Source: KLAP211 sp964650085
Lineage (GTDB): Bacteria; Patescibacteriota; Dojkabacteria; J137
Length of the DNA stretch: 53,811 nucleotides
NCBI GenBank assembly: GCA_964650085.1
Contig: CAZYSE010000001.1
Location: 1 to 53,811 of the forward strand
Reading direction: 5' to 3'
Part shown: piece by piece, positions 43,592 through 51,368 of the stretch
How the letters are laid out: every line of letters begins with the position of its first letter
How positions within the stretch are numbered: position 1 is the first letter of the stretch
Position numbers and translations under genes: made by a program
The notes under the pieces: model-generated
Database searches by the model: none
Told to the model about the DNA's origin: nothing
The model's input: the letters and a program-made list of their open reading frames with translations, nothing else

Positions 43592-43665
43592 TCGGAGTGG
43601 CGGGACTCGAACCCACAACCCCGCGCTCCCAAAGCGCGTATTCTGGCCAATTGAACTACACTCCG
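43592..43665 (-). tRNA. tRNA-Pro(UGG)
   Basis: Full cloverleaf: acceptor CGGAGTG/CACTCCG, T-arm GTGGGTTCGAGTCCCGC, anticodon stem CGCGC/GCGCG around TTTGGGA, giving anticodon UGG. Discriminator A. CCA is not encoded. A TATACT -10 box lies on the minus strand at 43680-43685, 14 bp upstream. Confidence 0.94.
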
Positions 43666-43728
43666 ATTTGTGCGTGGTAAGTATACCTCAAAACCTCTAC
43701 ATTTCCAATCCTGAAAGCTAGTAATATC

Positions 43729-44796
43729 CTATCCCAGTAGGTCCAGCATGAATAGAATCATTTCTATTTTCGGAGTAAACGAATCTCCCGATACAACCTC
43801 TATTGAGTCTTCTGATTCACAGTGCTGGTCTTTCAAATAAGAATGGAAATCACAACGTAACGTGGTAGGATCAATGCTTAAAGCTCTCATTTGCCCCCAC
43901 GTATTAGGAGAGTCTTCATATAGGGATGCTATAAACTGTTGCAGCAACTTATCAGCATCAACTTTGGAAGAAAGCATAGTCATGAAATCCTCGTCTTCTT
44001 GCGCTAACTCGCCTAATTGAATCGATGAGCAAAGTTCTAAAAAATCGCTAGCGTCTTGCTCCGACAATTCCAACGCTTGCTGAACAGATGAATGTTCGAA
44101 GTGTACAACCCCATTTGCGGCGAGTACTGCTCTTCTTTCTACGTGAACAGCAGGGACAAGCTCATCAAGATAAGTTAAGCCACAGGCTGCTTTCTCGCAA
44201 AACGATTTTATTCTTCCAAGCCTAGCAGCTTCTATTAGCTCGTTTGAAAGAATCTCTGAGAATTGCTTAATTAAAGATTGAAACTCTTCGGATGGAAGCA
44301 CGTTTCGATCAAGGCATTCTTTAATGTATCGACAAATAGTTCGGTATAGCAGAGTAGTGAGCATTTTATATTTTATAGAAAGCTTGCTAAGTTCTTCACG
44401 AGAATTACTGACGGTTACCCCACTAAGCAAGTTTAAATCCACGCTTGCTCCGTTTGGAGTAAAAGTAATCGTCTCCACTTCGGAATGATAGGGCATGCCA
44501 TCAAAATCCTCTGCCTTTACAGGAATGTCTGGATCGTAATATCCTTCTTTTAGCGCGAAAAGGCTCGTATAGGTTGTTTGAATTATTGAACCTGTAGAAT
44601 CTACGCGAATATACCTCTGATCAAGGCATGCCTTTGGAACTTCGTCGTCTTCATCGTTAAACCGGAGGATAATGTCGTCTAGTACTCGGGGGTCGTCTTC
44701 GCCGCTAAGCAATTGAGCTAGCCTTGCAATGGTGAGCAGTTTATCGAATCTGGAACTTTGCTCAAAAGAATTTTCGGATCTATCGTAATCGACCAT
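43729..44796 (-). CDS. Hypothetical protein, 355 aa
   Basis: Unrecognised acidic, soluble protein (many Asp/Glu/Ser), mainly helical after residue 120 with five or six scattered cysteines (one cluster at SFCEKAACGLTYL). No signal peptide or membrane segment. It follows the toxin-antitoxin operon on the same strand but a terminator at 44846 separates them, so it is probably independently transcribed. Confidence 0.7.
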   Translation of the reverse strand: MVDYDRSENSFEQSSRFDKLLTIARLAQLLSGEDDPRVLDDIILRFNDEDDEVPKACLDQRYIRVDSTGSIIQTTYTSLFALKEGYYDPDIPVKAEDFDGMPYHSEVETITFTPNGASVDLNLLSGVTVSNSREELSKLSIKYKMLTTLLYRTICRYIKECLDRNVLPSEEFQSLIKQFSEILSNELIEAARLGRIKSFCEKAACGLTYLDELVPAVHVERRAVLAANGVVHFEHSSVQQALELSEQDASDFLELCSSIQLGELAQEDEDFMTMLSSKVDADKLLQQFIASLYEDSPNTWGQMRALSIDPTTLRCDFHSYLKDQHCESEDSIEVVSGDSFTPKIEMILFMLDLLG

Positions 44797-44845
44797 CGAA
44801 GTTTATTAATCGCCACGATTATACGATCAAAATCCAGAAATGAAA

Positions 44846-44878
44846 AACCCTGAAATAGATTGAATCCACTTCAGGGTT
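44846..44878 (-). terminator. Terminator of the toxin-antitoxin operon
   Basis: AACCCTGAA/TTCAGGGTT stem, followed on the minus strand by TTT. A near-identical stem sequence (ACCCCTGAAGT) is used after rpsO, so this genome reuses a stock terminator. Confidence 0.75.
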
Positions 44879-44899
44879 AACTATACTATTTTATGTCAG

Positions 44900-45274
44900 T
44901 TAGACTTCGGCTATCATTAATCCTTCTACCTTTTTGTAATCATCAGCTCGGTCGGTTAGTAGCTTGCATTCATTTGCAAAACAACAAGCCAACAATACAG
45001 CAGAGGAGATACTCAATCCATACTGTCTTACTATTTCTCCAGCTTTGACTGCAACATCTTTAGTAATTTCTTCAACTTTAAAATACTTGTTTGTAAAATC
45101 CATAACCTCACTTCGTAGGTTAGCGTCTTCAAAAGTACTGCTTGCTAACAATTCAGTATAAGTAGTAGCAGGAATCCACATTTCGTATTTCTCATAAGCC
45201 ATTGGAAGAACACCTTTCCCAGTCTTTAGGTATTGAGTTATTACATCCGTATCTACAACTATTTTTTCTTTCAT
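44900..45274 (-). CDS. PIN-domain toxin (VapC-like)
   Basis: A 124-residue PIN domain: VVDTDVITQYLK (first Asp), TTYTELLAS (Glu) and LLTDRADDYKKVEG (C-terminal acidic cluster). The third acidic position, normally Asp in a DxxIAA segment, reads SISSAVLLACC, so one metal ligand is missing or shifted. PIN toxins cleave RNA, often tRNA. It begins 21 bp after a Phd-like gene, in the usual antitoxin-first order. Confidence 0.8.
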   Translation of the reverse strand: MKEKIVVDTDVITQYLKTGKGVLPMAYEKYEMWIPATTYTELLASSTFEDANLRSEVMDFTNKYFKVEEITKDVAVKAGEIVRQYGLSISSAVLLACCFANECKLLTDRADDYKKVEGLMIAEV

Positions 45275-45295
45275 GTTCAGAAGTTAATATGTAAT

Positions 45296-45655
45296 TTAAT
45301 TCTCAATTAGCGGTTTTGTAATTTCCGCTACGTGATTAGCCTCGGTTTTATTATTCCTGTCCCATACAACAAAATCTATCTCAGGTCCCATGCTGCTTTT
45401 AGATTCAGCAACTGGTTCCGGTTCTGATTTCGAAGGTGATTTAGCTTTCACAGCTTTTGCTGCAGGTTGTTTTACCTCTTTTTCTTGCAAATCAATAAAG
45501 TCAGATATTCCTGTTTTCTTAATCACGTATCTAATTTTGTTGTAAGAACTCAAGTAAATTTCTCCGAACTCATCTACTAAGGCGAAAATGTCTCCTGTTT
45601 TATTCTTTACTTCTGTTAAAGAAGCCACAACTTTTCCGCTTTTGTCTTTATACAT
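45296..45655 (-). CDS. Phd/YefM-like antitoxin with long linker
   Basis: A 119-residue protein. Residues 10-50 (SLTEVKNKTGDIFALVDEFG, then IYLSSYNKIRYVIKK) resemble the Phd/YefM DNA-binding fold, which autoregulates TA operons. The second half is a Lys/Pro/Ala/Ser-rich linker (PAAKAVKAKSPSKSEPEP) and an acidic end that may wrap the toxin. It is upstream of a PIN toxin, so a type II toxin-antitoxin pair is likely. Confidence 0.7.
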   Translation of the reverse strand: MYKDKSGKVVASLTEVKNKTGDIFALVDEFGEIYLSSYNKIRYVIKKTGISDFIDLQEKEVKQPAAKAVKAKSPSKSEPEPVAESKSSMGPEIDFVVWDRNNKTEANHVAEITKPLIEN

Positions 45656-45675
45656 ATTAATCAGTAACTTTTGTA

Positions 45676-45703
45676 ATTATAGCTAAATTGTATAATATGT
45701 CAA
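45676..45703 (-). promoter_or_regulatory. Promoter of the toxin-antitoxin operon
   Basis: On the minus strand TTGACA (45703-45698), 16-bp spacer, TATAAT (45681-45676), 20 bp before the antitoxin ATG. Confidence 0.7.
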
Positions 45704-45711
45704 TTTTCTAT

Positions 45712-45740
45712 TTGTTGTATTTAGTTATTAAAAGTATAAT
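45712..45740 (+). promoter_or_regulatory. Promoter of the 99-aa membrane protein gene
   Basis: TTGTTG (45712-45717), 17-bp spacer, TATAAT (45735-45740), ending 6 nt before the ATG at 45747. The predicted start point falls on the ATG, so the mRNA is probably leaderless. It is back-to-back with the toxin-antitoxin promoter. Confidence 0.7.
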
Positions 45741-45746
45741 AAGAGT

Positions 45747-46046
45747 ATGTTTAACGCAGACGATTTTGTAAAAATATTATTAGCAGTTTCTTGCTCCCTA
45801 GCTTTAGTAGGTATAGCTTTTGCCATTGTCAGATTACTAAATAAAGTAACTGCTACTATTGAAGATGCGCGCAAGCCAATTCAAAATATTGGAGAAGTGA
45901 GTGATTTAGCTTTAGAAGATTACAAGAGTGTGAGAGGGCTTGTTTCAAATAGTCTAGGAGTTTTTTCTTTCATAAAACAGTTTACCTCTGGATTCTCAAA
46001 AAAGCCGACTAAAGTCGAAGAAGAAGATCCCGAAGATGTAGAGTAG
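45747..46046 (+). CDS. Small membrane protein, DUF948-like
   Basis: A 99-residue protein with one N-terminal helix (residues 9-29, ILLAVSCSLALVGIAFAIV) followed by a helical cytoplasmic part (LLNKVTATIEDARKPIQNIG) and an acidic end. The layout resembles DUF948 proteins of Gram-positive bacteria. It precedes rpsO by 76 bp. Function unknown. Confidence 0.75.
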   Translation: MFNADDFVKILLAVSCSLALVGIAFAIVRLLNKVTATIEDARKPIQNIGEVSDLALEDYKSVRGLVSNSLGVFSFIKQFTSGFSKKPTKVEEEDPEDVE

Positions 46047-46070
46047 ACTAATTTATTTCCATTATCCTGA

Positions 46071-46099
46071 TTGCAATAGTCGAATTCATGCAGTATAAT
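46071..46099 (+). promoter_or_regulatory. Promoter of rpsO
   Basis: TTGCAA (46071-46076), 17-bp spacer, TATAAT (46094-46099), 23 bp before the rpsO ATG. Confidence 0.75.
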
Positions 46100-46122
46100 A
46101 GCTATGTATTAAATTAACTGGT

Positions 46123-46413
46123 ATGTCTAGTAAAAAATCAAATTTTAACAGAGAAAAAACTGCAAAGACTGAAGTAATGAAGAAGTTCGGTGAGCATGAA
46201 AAAGATACAGGCTCTCCTATCGTTCAAATCGCTTTAATGACTGAAAGAATCAAATACCTTACAGATCATTTAAAGGGAAACAAGAAAGACAAGCACTCTA
46301 GAAGAGGTCTACTTAAATTAGTAGGTGATCGAAGAAGAATGATTAAGTATCTTCAAAGAACAGCTGAAGATCAAGAAAAAGCAACAAAGCAACTGAGAGA
46401 GCTAGGATTATAA
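46123..46413 (+). CDS. rpsO: 30S ribosomal protein S15
   Basis: A 96-residue S15, which binds the central domain of 16S rRNA. Diagnostic segments: FGEHEKDTGSPIVQIALMTE, RIKYLTDHLKGNKKDKHSRR and GLLKLVGDRRRMIKYL. Slightly longer than the usual 88-89 residues, with a short N-terminal extension. Single-gene unit with its own promoter and terminator. Confidence 0.97.
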   Translation: MSSKKSNFNREKTAKTEVMKKFGEHEKDTGSPIVQIALMTERIKYLTDHLKGNKKDKHSRRGLLKLVGDRRRMIKYLQRTAEDQEKATKQLRELGL

Positions 46414-46434
46414 TCCTTAGATAAACAATAAACC

Positions 46435-46474
46435 AAACCCCTGAAGTGAATTTACTCTACTTCAGGGGTTTTTC
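46435..46474 (+). terminator. Rho-independent terminator after rpsO
   Basis: AAACCCCTGAAGT pairs with ACTTCAGGGGTTT around GAATTTACTCT, ending in a T-run. Confidence 0.9.
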
Positions 46475-46509
46475 TTTCTCAACTTTAAAACTTGCTGTAT
46501 ATTGTAGTA

Positions 46510-47505
46510 ATGAATAACGCTATTAGCGCAAGGCGAGAACGCCCACAATTTAAGAAAAGAAGAACTCCAAGATTCAGAATTCCTAAAATTCCATTTCCAA
46601 GCCAAGGAGGCACTCTAATCAAAGTTCTGTTTGGGGCTGCAATTATAGTCTCCCTAATCGTCGTGTATCAAAGCGTTAAAATTCAAGGTTATGTAGTTTA
46701 TGGAAATAACAGACTGAATATACCAAGCGAGTTAGATTCAATAAAAGGAGATAGCCTATTCTCTAACGTAGAAGCTCGATTTTTCCAGATACTAGATAAG
46801 GATAGCGACAAGGTCGAGAATGTAAATATTATAAAGAAAATAGGAGGGCAGGTTGTTATAGAGTTAATCGAAAAATCGCCGAAAATTGCATACCTGGGAA
46901 TAGAGGGAATTGAGCTTCTTGATGAAAATGGCATTAATGTTGGAAGTCTAAACAACCAAAAATTTACAGATTTAACTAACTACAATTTTTTCAACGGAGT
47001 AATTAGCAATATAGATGACGAAAGAGTAGTGCGTCGTTACCTGGAAGTTAACGAAGATGTTGAAGGAGTAAGAATTTGGTCAGACCTAACTACAGAAGAC
47101 CGCCAGGCATTTATAAATCAGCAGAAAGATTACTACATTGGGCTTTGGAACAACTTTATCACAACACAAAAAGATTTTTTCAATACATCAAACTACCGAG
47201 ACTTAAACATTGTGGTGAATCGACTTTTAAATTCTCAGAGTACCATCAACTTGGATTCGCAGCTTATTCAATATGTAATTAATTTGAAAACATTTTTATC
47301 CCGATATAATATCGAAGTAAGCGAGATTAGATATAAGGATATTGTCTCTTTCAGTTTCTTAACCACTACTGGAAAAGAGCTCATATTCAGAAAGAATAAG
47401 GAGATTCAATCTCAGCAAAAAGAGTTAGAGACGTTTCTTTCAAGAGTCGGAATTAACAACGGCGCCACTTTTGACTTTAGAGGAGAAATAATTTCGGTGA
47501 AATGA
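46510..47505 (+). CDS. ftsQ: Cell division protein FtsQ/DivIB-like
   Basis: The frame opens with TTG at 46492, but ATG 46510 is a better start (331 aa). A short basic cytoplasmic tail (SARRERPQFKKRRTPRFR) precedes one membrane helix (about 38-60) and a POTRA-like domain (VVYGNNRLNIPSELDSI), then a beta domain with IELIEKSPKIAYLGI, matching the FtsQ 'ERxP' element. FtsQ links FtsB/FtsL to early divisome proteins. Identity is supported by being just before ftsA and ftsZ. Confidence 0.8.
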   Translation: MNNAISARRERPQFKKRRTPRFRIPKIPFPSQGGTLIKVLFGAAIIVSLIVVYQSVKIQGYVVYGNNRLNIPSELDSIKGDSLFSNVEARFFQILDKDSDKVENVNIIKKIGGQVVIELIEKSPKIAYLGIEGIELLDENGINVGSLNNQKFTDLTNYNFFNGVISNIDDERVVRRYLEVNEDVEGVRIWSDLTTEDRQAFINQQKDYYIGLWNNFITTQKDFFNTSNYRDLNIVVNRLLNSQSTINLDSQLIQYVINLKTFLSRYNIEVSEIRYKDIVSFSFLTTTGKELIFRKNKEIQSQQKELETFLSRVGINNGATFDFRGEIISVK

Positions 47506-47517
47506 GCTTTGGGTAAT

Positions 47518-47573
47518 GAGCTATGGGTCTTAGGTTTCAACTTTTTTTACTAATCGCTCACAGCCCATAGCTC
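47518..47573. repeat. GAGCTATGGG/CCCATAGCTC inverted repeat
   Basis: Perfect 10-bp arms separated by 36 bp that include a run of seven T. Repeat-like words (TGAGCTTTGGG) begin at the ftsQ stop codon itself. It may fold as a weak terminator between ftsQ and ftsA. Confidence 0.55.
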
Positions 47574-47688
47574 AAAGCCGAAGTGGACGTGAGGAGTCAG
47601 TTCGCTTATAATAAAGACTATCTAGTAATTTTCCCACTAGCATAATAAAATAGTATACAATTAAAAAGTAAATCTTAAGTAAGAAATT

Positions 47689-49041
47689 ATGGCGAATATA
47701 GTTACAGCGATTGATATCGGTTCATTTAAAGTTTGTGCAATCATTGCTGTTATAGACGATGAAGGCAAGGCAAAAGTAATTGGAGAAGCATCAGTTCCTG
47801 CAAATGGAATAAAAAAAGGAGAAATTACAGGTATAGATGAAGCGACGAACTCAGTCGCAAACGTTTTGAATGCAGCAGAAAGAATGGCTGGATTAACTGT
47901 TTCTTCTGCATATGTAACTATCAATGGTAAGCAAATACTTTCAAATAACAATAGAGGAGTAGTTGCTGTTTCTGACGAAGAAATTTCAGAAGAAGATGTT
48001 TTTAGAGCTTTAGAGCAAGCAAGAACAGTATCAATTCCTAATACCCGAGAAATCATTCACCTTATCCCAAGAGAGTTTGTTGTCGACCAGCAAACTGGAA
48101 TTAAAGTTCCTATTGGAATGACAGGTTCAAGATTAGAAGTAGATTCACACATTATTTCTGTACCAGTAACATCAAAGCATAACTTAGAAAAATGTATGCA
48201 AATGATCGGTCTTAAAATCGACGGCATCGTATACACCGGTTGGGCAGCATCTCATTCAGTTTTAACTCCTACAGAGAAAGAACTAGGTGTAATGCTTCTA
48301 GACTTTGGAGGTGGGACAGTTTCTATTACAACATTTGTTGAAGATGAAGTTACTTACAGCACATCAATCCCATTTGGTGGAAATAATATCACTAGAGACT
48401 TGGCAGCAGGATTAAGACTATCATTAGAAGATGCAGAAAAGGTAAAAGTAAGTGCCAATGAACTATTTAAAAAGGCAGACTTTGTTCAATCAAAACAAAA
48501 GAAGGCTCCAGTAGAGAAAGTAAAAACTAAACTAGACAAAGACGACGAAGAGGAGAAAGCAGAAGGCGAGGACGAGGAAGATAAGACAGACATTTTAGAC
48601 GTGTCTTCATTAGAAATTGAAGGAATCAAAACTATTTCAAGAAAATTCTTCGGAGATATTGTAAGAGCAAGAGCTCAGGAAATCTTCGAATTAGTAATGC
48701 AGAACGTTGAATCATCAGGTCATGACTATAAGCTTCCAGCAGGAATAGTGATTACAGGAGGGTCTGCACAGATCCCTGGAATTACAGCAATCGCAAAAGA
48801 CGTTTTTGGCGCACCAGCGAGAGTAGGAACTCCAAGAGGTTTGGATGGATTAGTAGAAGGACTATCATCACCAGCATTTGCTGCATCACAAGGATTGCTT
48901 ATATACGCTCAAGGCGACGAAGTTGCTAGAGGAGATTCAGGCAAAATGATGGGCGGAACAAGAAGAAAAGTCTCTACAGGGAAATCTGGAGAGGGTATCT
49001 TTGGCAAAATCGGAGGTCTCTTTAAAAATATCCTTCCTTAA
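47689..49041 (+). CDS. ftsA: Cell division protein FtsA
   Basis: The actin-like protein that tethers FtsZ to the membrane (450 aa). Phosphate-1 motif AIDIGSFKVCAII, phosphate-2 LLDFGGGTVSITTF and adenosine motif GIVITGGSAQIPG are present, as is the C-terminal amphipathic membrane helix GIFGKIGGLFKNILP. Compared with model FtsA there is an acidic low-complexity insert near residues 270-305 (KDDEEEKAEGEDEEDKTD), probably a disordered loop. A 183-bp gap separates it from ftsQ. Confidence 0.96.
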   Translation: MANIVTAIDIGSFKVCAIIAVIDDEGKAKVIGEASVPANGIKKGEITGIDEATNSVANVLNAAERMAGLTVSSAYVTINGKQILSNNNRGVVAVSDEEISEEDVFRALEQARTVSIPNTREIIHLIPREFVVDQQTGIKVPIGMTGSRLEVDSHIISVPVTSKHNLEKCMQMIGLKIDGIVYTGWAASHSVLTPTEKELGVMLLDFGGGTVSITTFVEDEVTYSTSIPFGGNNITRDLAAGLRLSLEDAEKVKVSANELFKKADFVQSKQKKAPVEKVKTKLDKDDEEEKAEGEDEEDKTDILDVSSLEIEGIKTISRKFFGDIVRARAQEIFELVMQNVESSGHDYKLPAGIVITGGSAQIPGITAIAKDVFGAPARVGTPRGLDGLVEGLSSPAFAASQGLLIYAQGDEVARGDSGKMMGGTRRKVSTGKSGEGIFGKIGGLFKNILP

Positions 49042-49047
49042 CTATTC

Positions 49048-49374
49048 CTAAAGAATCAAATCCTCGTGAGACAAATCTCTTTTTCTCGCCTCGCTATCCA
49101 GGAATTGCTTTATTAGATTCAAACGTTCTTCAGCATTGATTATTTTCTCAGGAATCAGGTAGTTTAGCCTTAAAAGCACTCTTGTGATTCTTAGTCTTGC
49201 GTAACCTTTGTAACGCTGAGGGAAATTCAAGAAGTCTAATGAGTTTAATATCAAAGTCGATACCTCTTCTTCATTTAAACCCCTGATGGCGACATTTTTA
49301 TAGAATTCTATGCGCATGTAGTAGAAAATAGTTGCAATCTGAGCTTTTTGAATTGGCTCGAAAAGGTCTGTCAT
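49048..49374 (-). CDS. Hypothetical helical protein, 108 aa
   Basis: Unrecognised. Antisense to its neighbours, placed between ftsA (6 bp from its end) and ftsZ. Helical and charged, with EKIINAEERLNLIKQFL at the C-terminus. No RBS or clear promoter visible. Confidence 0.55.
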   Translation of the reverse strand: MTDLFEPIQKAQIATIFYYMRIEFYKNVAIRGLNEEEVSTLILNSLDFLNFPQRYKGYARLRITRVLLRLNYLIPEKIINAEERLNLIKQFLDSEARKRDLSHEDLIL

Positions 49375-49448
49375 AATATCGTTTAAACCACAGGATTATA
49401 AGCCCAGGACAGCAATGTGGTAAAGAGTGGGGGCGAAGAAGCGCAGAT

Positions 49449-49817
49449 TTAATAGGATACTGGTTCAGAGCTCTCTAAGCTTGGAGGGCTCTTAAATATG
49501 TTCTCTAAATCAGAAATCTTTTTTAGTACTGCTCTAGATACTTCCTCAGGATCAAAGCCGTGCTTATTGAAAATTGAAAGCAAGCCCATATGTATTCTCT
49601 TGTAAGGTGATTCGGCCTCAGGATTCCTAAGATGCATTTCAAACGATTTAAAATAAGCGAGTGCTTCCTCTATATCTGTATTTAATTCCATGCTAATAAT
49701 AAAGGCGTTGAGAATACTGTCCAGAGAAGTCGGTGGTGTTATTTGTGATTGAAGCTCGGTAAAATCTATTTCTGGTTTGCCTAGATCGTTAAAGCCTGGG
49801 GTTTTATTTGAGTTCAT
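49449..49817 (-). CDS. Hypothetical helical protein, 122 aa
   Basis: Unrecognised, second small minus-strand gene between ftsA and ftsZ. Soluble and acidic, with ELNTDIEEALAYFKSFEMHL in the middle. Together with the 108-aa protein it interrupts the ftsA-ftsZ pair. Confidence 0.55.
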   Translation of the reverse strand: MNSNKTPGFNDLGKPEIDFTELQSQITPPTSLDSILNAFIISMELNTDIEEALAYFKSFEMHLRNPEAESPYKRIHMGLLSIFNKHGFDPEEVSRAVLKKISDLENIFKSPPSLESSEPVSY

Positions 49818-49983
49818 GAGAAAATTTTACTACAAACGAGTTTTAATTCAAATTCTCGATTCGATTTTCAAAGTTTGTACTAATTTTGTAAACAGTTTCG
49901 TAAATAGGTAGTTTTTTATTAGTAGGAAAGTCAAATTGTGAACAATTTATTTACTCTATATATACCTTTTTAAGTCAAATCTA

Positions 49984-50012
49984 TTGCAATTTCTGATTTT
50001 CTCTTATAGACT
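49984..50012 (+). promoter_or_regulatory. Candidate promoter of ftsZ
   Basis: TTGCAA (49984-49989), 17-bp spacer, TAGACT (50007-50012), 34 bp before the ftsZ ATG. The -35 is the same as that of rpsO; the -10 matches in 4 of 6 positions. Confidence 0.45.
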
Positions 50013-50046
50013 ATAGCTGTTAAATGTAAATTTTAAAGATGAAATT

Positions 50047-51168
50047 ATGTTAGTAAAACCTCAAGCGTCGTTGAATGCAAAGATTAAAGTAGTTGGAGTA
50101 GGTGGTGGAGGCGGAAACGCGCTAAACACTATGATAACTGAGTACAATATCCCCGACGTAGAATTTATCGCAGTCAACACAGATGCACAAGCTTTACTCA
50201 ATTCTAAAGCTGACCTTAAATTAAGAATAGGAGAACAAATAACTCGAGGATTAGGTTCTGGAGGTAATCCTGTTATTGGACGGAAGGCAGCAGAAGAAAG
50301 TGTAGATCAGATTCATGAGCATTTGGCTGGAGCAGACATGGTTTTTATTACAGCTGGAATGGGAGGAGGAACAGGAACAGGTGCTGCACCTATTGTAGCA
50401 GGAATTGCTAAGAACCTTGGAGCTTTAACTGTTGGAGTTGTAACAAAGCCTTTCTTCTTTGAAATGAAGAAAAGAATGGATTCTGCAATCAAAGGAATTG
50501 AAGAACTGAGAGACAAAGTCGATACATTGATTGTTGTTCCTAACCAAAGATTATTAGAAACTTTAGACAAGAATGTAAGCTTTTATGAGGCGATGAAAAG
50601 TGCAGATGATGTACTTGCTCAGGCTGTAAGAAGTATTGCAAACTTAATTACTCAAACAGGTTTAATCAACGTTGACTTTGCAGATGTTAAGTCCGTAATG
50701 GCAGATGGAGGAAGTGCGTTAATGGGTATTGGAATTGCACAAGGAGAGAATAGAGCAGCAGAAGCAGCAAAACACGCTATCGAAAGTCCACTTCTAGAAG
50801 TTTCAATTGACGGAGCAAAAGGCGTTCTTTTTAACGTAATTGGAGGAAAGGACATGGGAATGATGGAAATTAGTCAGGCTGCAGAAATTGTAAAAGAAAA
50901 AATTGCAGCAGACGCAACATTCATCTTCGGAGCAAATATTGATCCTTCATATGAAGACAAGATTGAAGTTACAGTATTAGCAACAGGTTTTGATATCGAC
51001 TACATTACAGGAGAATTTACATCTCCAGGCTTAACAAGATCTGTTGAAACAACACTAGATCCTTCTAAAGTTGGATTAGGATTAAAGAAAGAACCAGCTA
51101 GAACACAACCGGGATCTCAAGACGACGATGAGATTGAATCAATGCCAAGTTTCTTAAGAAGAAAATAA
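50047..51168 (+). CDS. ftsZ: Cell division protein FtsZ
   Basis: The tubulin-like GTPase forming the division ring (373 aa). GVGGGGGNALNTM near residue 19, the GTP-binding tubulin signature GMGGGTGTGAAPIVA near 104, and the T7 loop NVDFADVKSVM are intact. The C-terminal peptide IESMPSFLRRK is the conserved tail that binds FtsA. The C-terminal linker is short. It has its own promoter because two antisense genes separate it from ftsA. Confidence 0.98.
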   Translation: MLVKPQASLNAKIKVVGVGGGGGNALNTMITEYNIPDVEFIAVNTDAQALLNSKADLKLRIGEQITRGLGSGGNPVIGRKAAEESVDQIHEHLAGADMVFITAGMGGGTGTGAAPIVAGIAKNLGALTVGVVTKPFFFEMKKRMDSAIKGIEELRDKVDTLIVVPNQRLLETLDKNVSFYEAMKSADDVLAQAVRSIANLITQTGLINVDFADVKSVMADGGSALMGIGIAQGENRAAEAAKHAIESPLLEVSIDGAKGVLFNVIGGKDMGMMEISQAAEIVKEKIAADATFIFGANIDPSYEDKIEVTVLATGFDIDYITGEFTSPGLTRSVETTLDPSKVGLGLKKEPARTQPGSQDDDEIESMPSFLRRK

Positions 51169-51180
51169 GGCATGCTACGG

Positions 51181-51368
51181 CATGCAAGATCAAAGATTCA
51201 AGATACAAAATGTAGTTCACTCCTGCGAAAGCGGGAGTTTATTTTGGACGAAGTGCGTGTTGCGGTGGGCCTTTAGTTCAGATTAGGAGCTTGATATTCG
51301 ATCTAGTTCTTCGATCTTAATTTGAATCTTGAATCTTCGTGCCTTTGAACCTTCCAGCCGAAGGCTGG
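51181..51368. repeat. Oligo-repeat and hairpin region after ftsZ
   Basis: Contains CAAGATCAAAGATTCAAGATAC-like words, the hairpin ACTCCTGC/GCGGGAGT (51219-51238), TTTGAATCTTGAATC words on the opposite strand, and CCAGCC/GGCTGG (51354-51368), which abuts the sortase stop codon. It lies between convergent genes. Confidence 0.55.
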
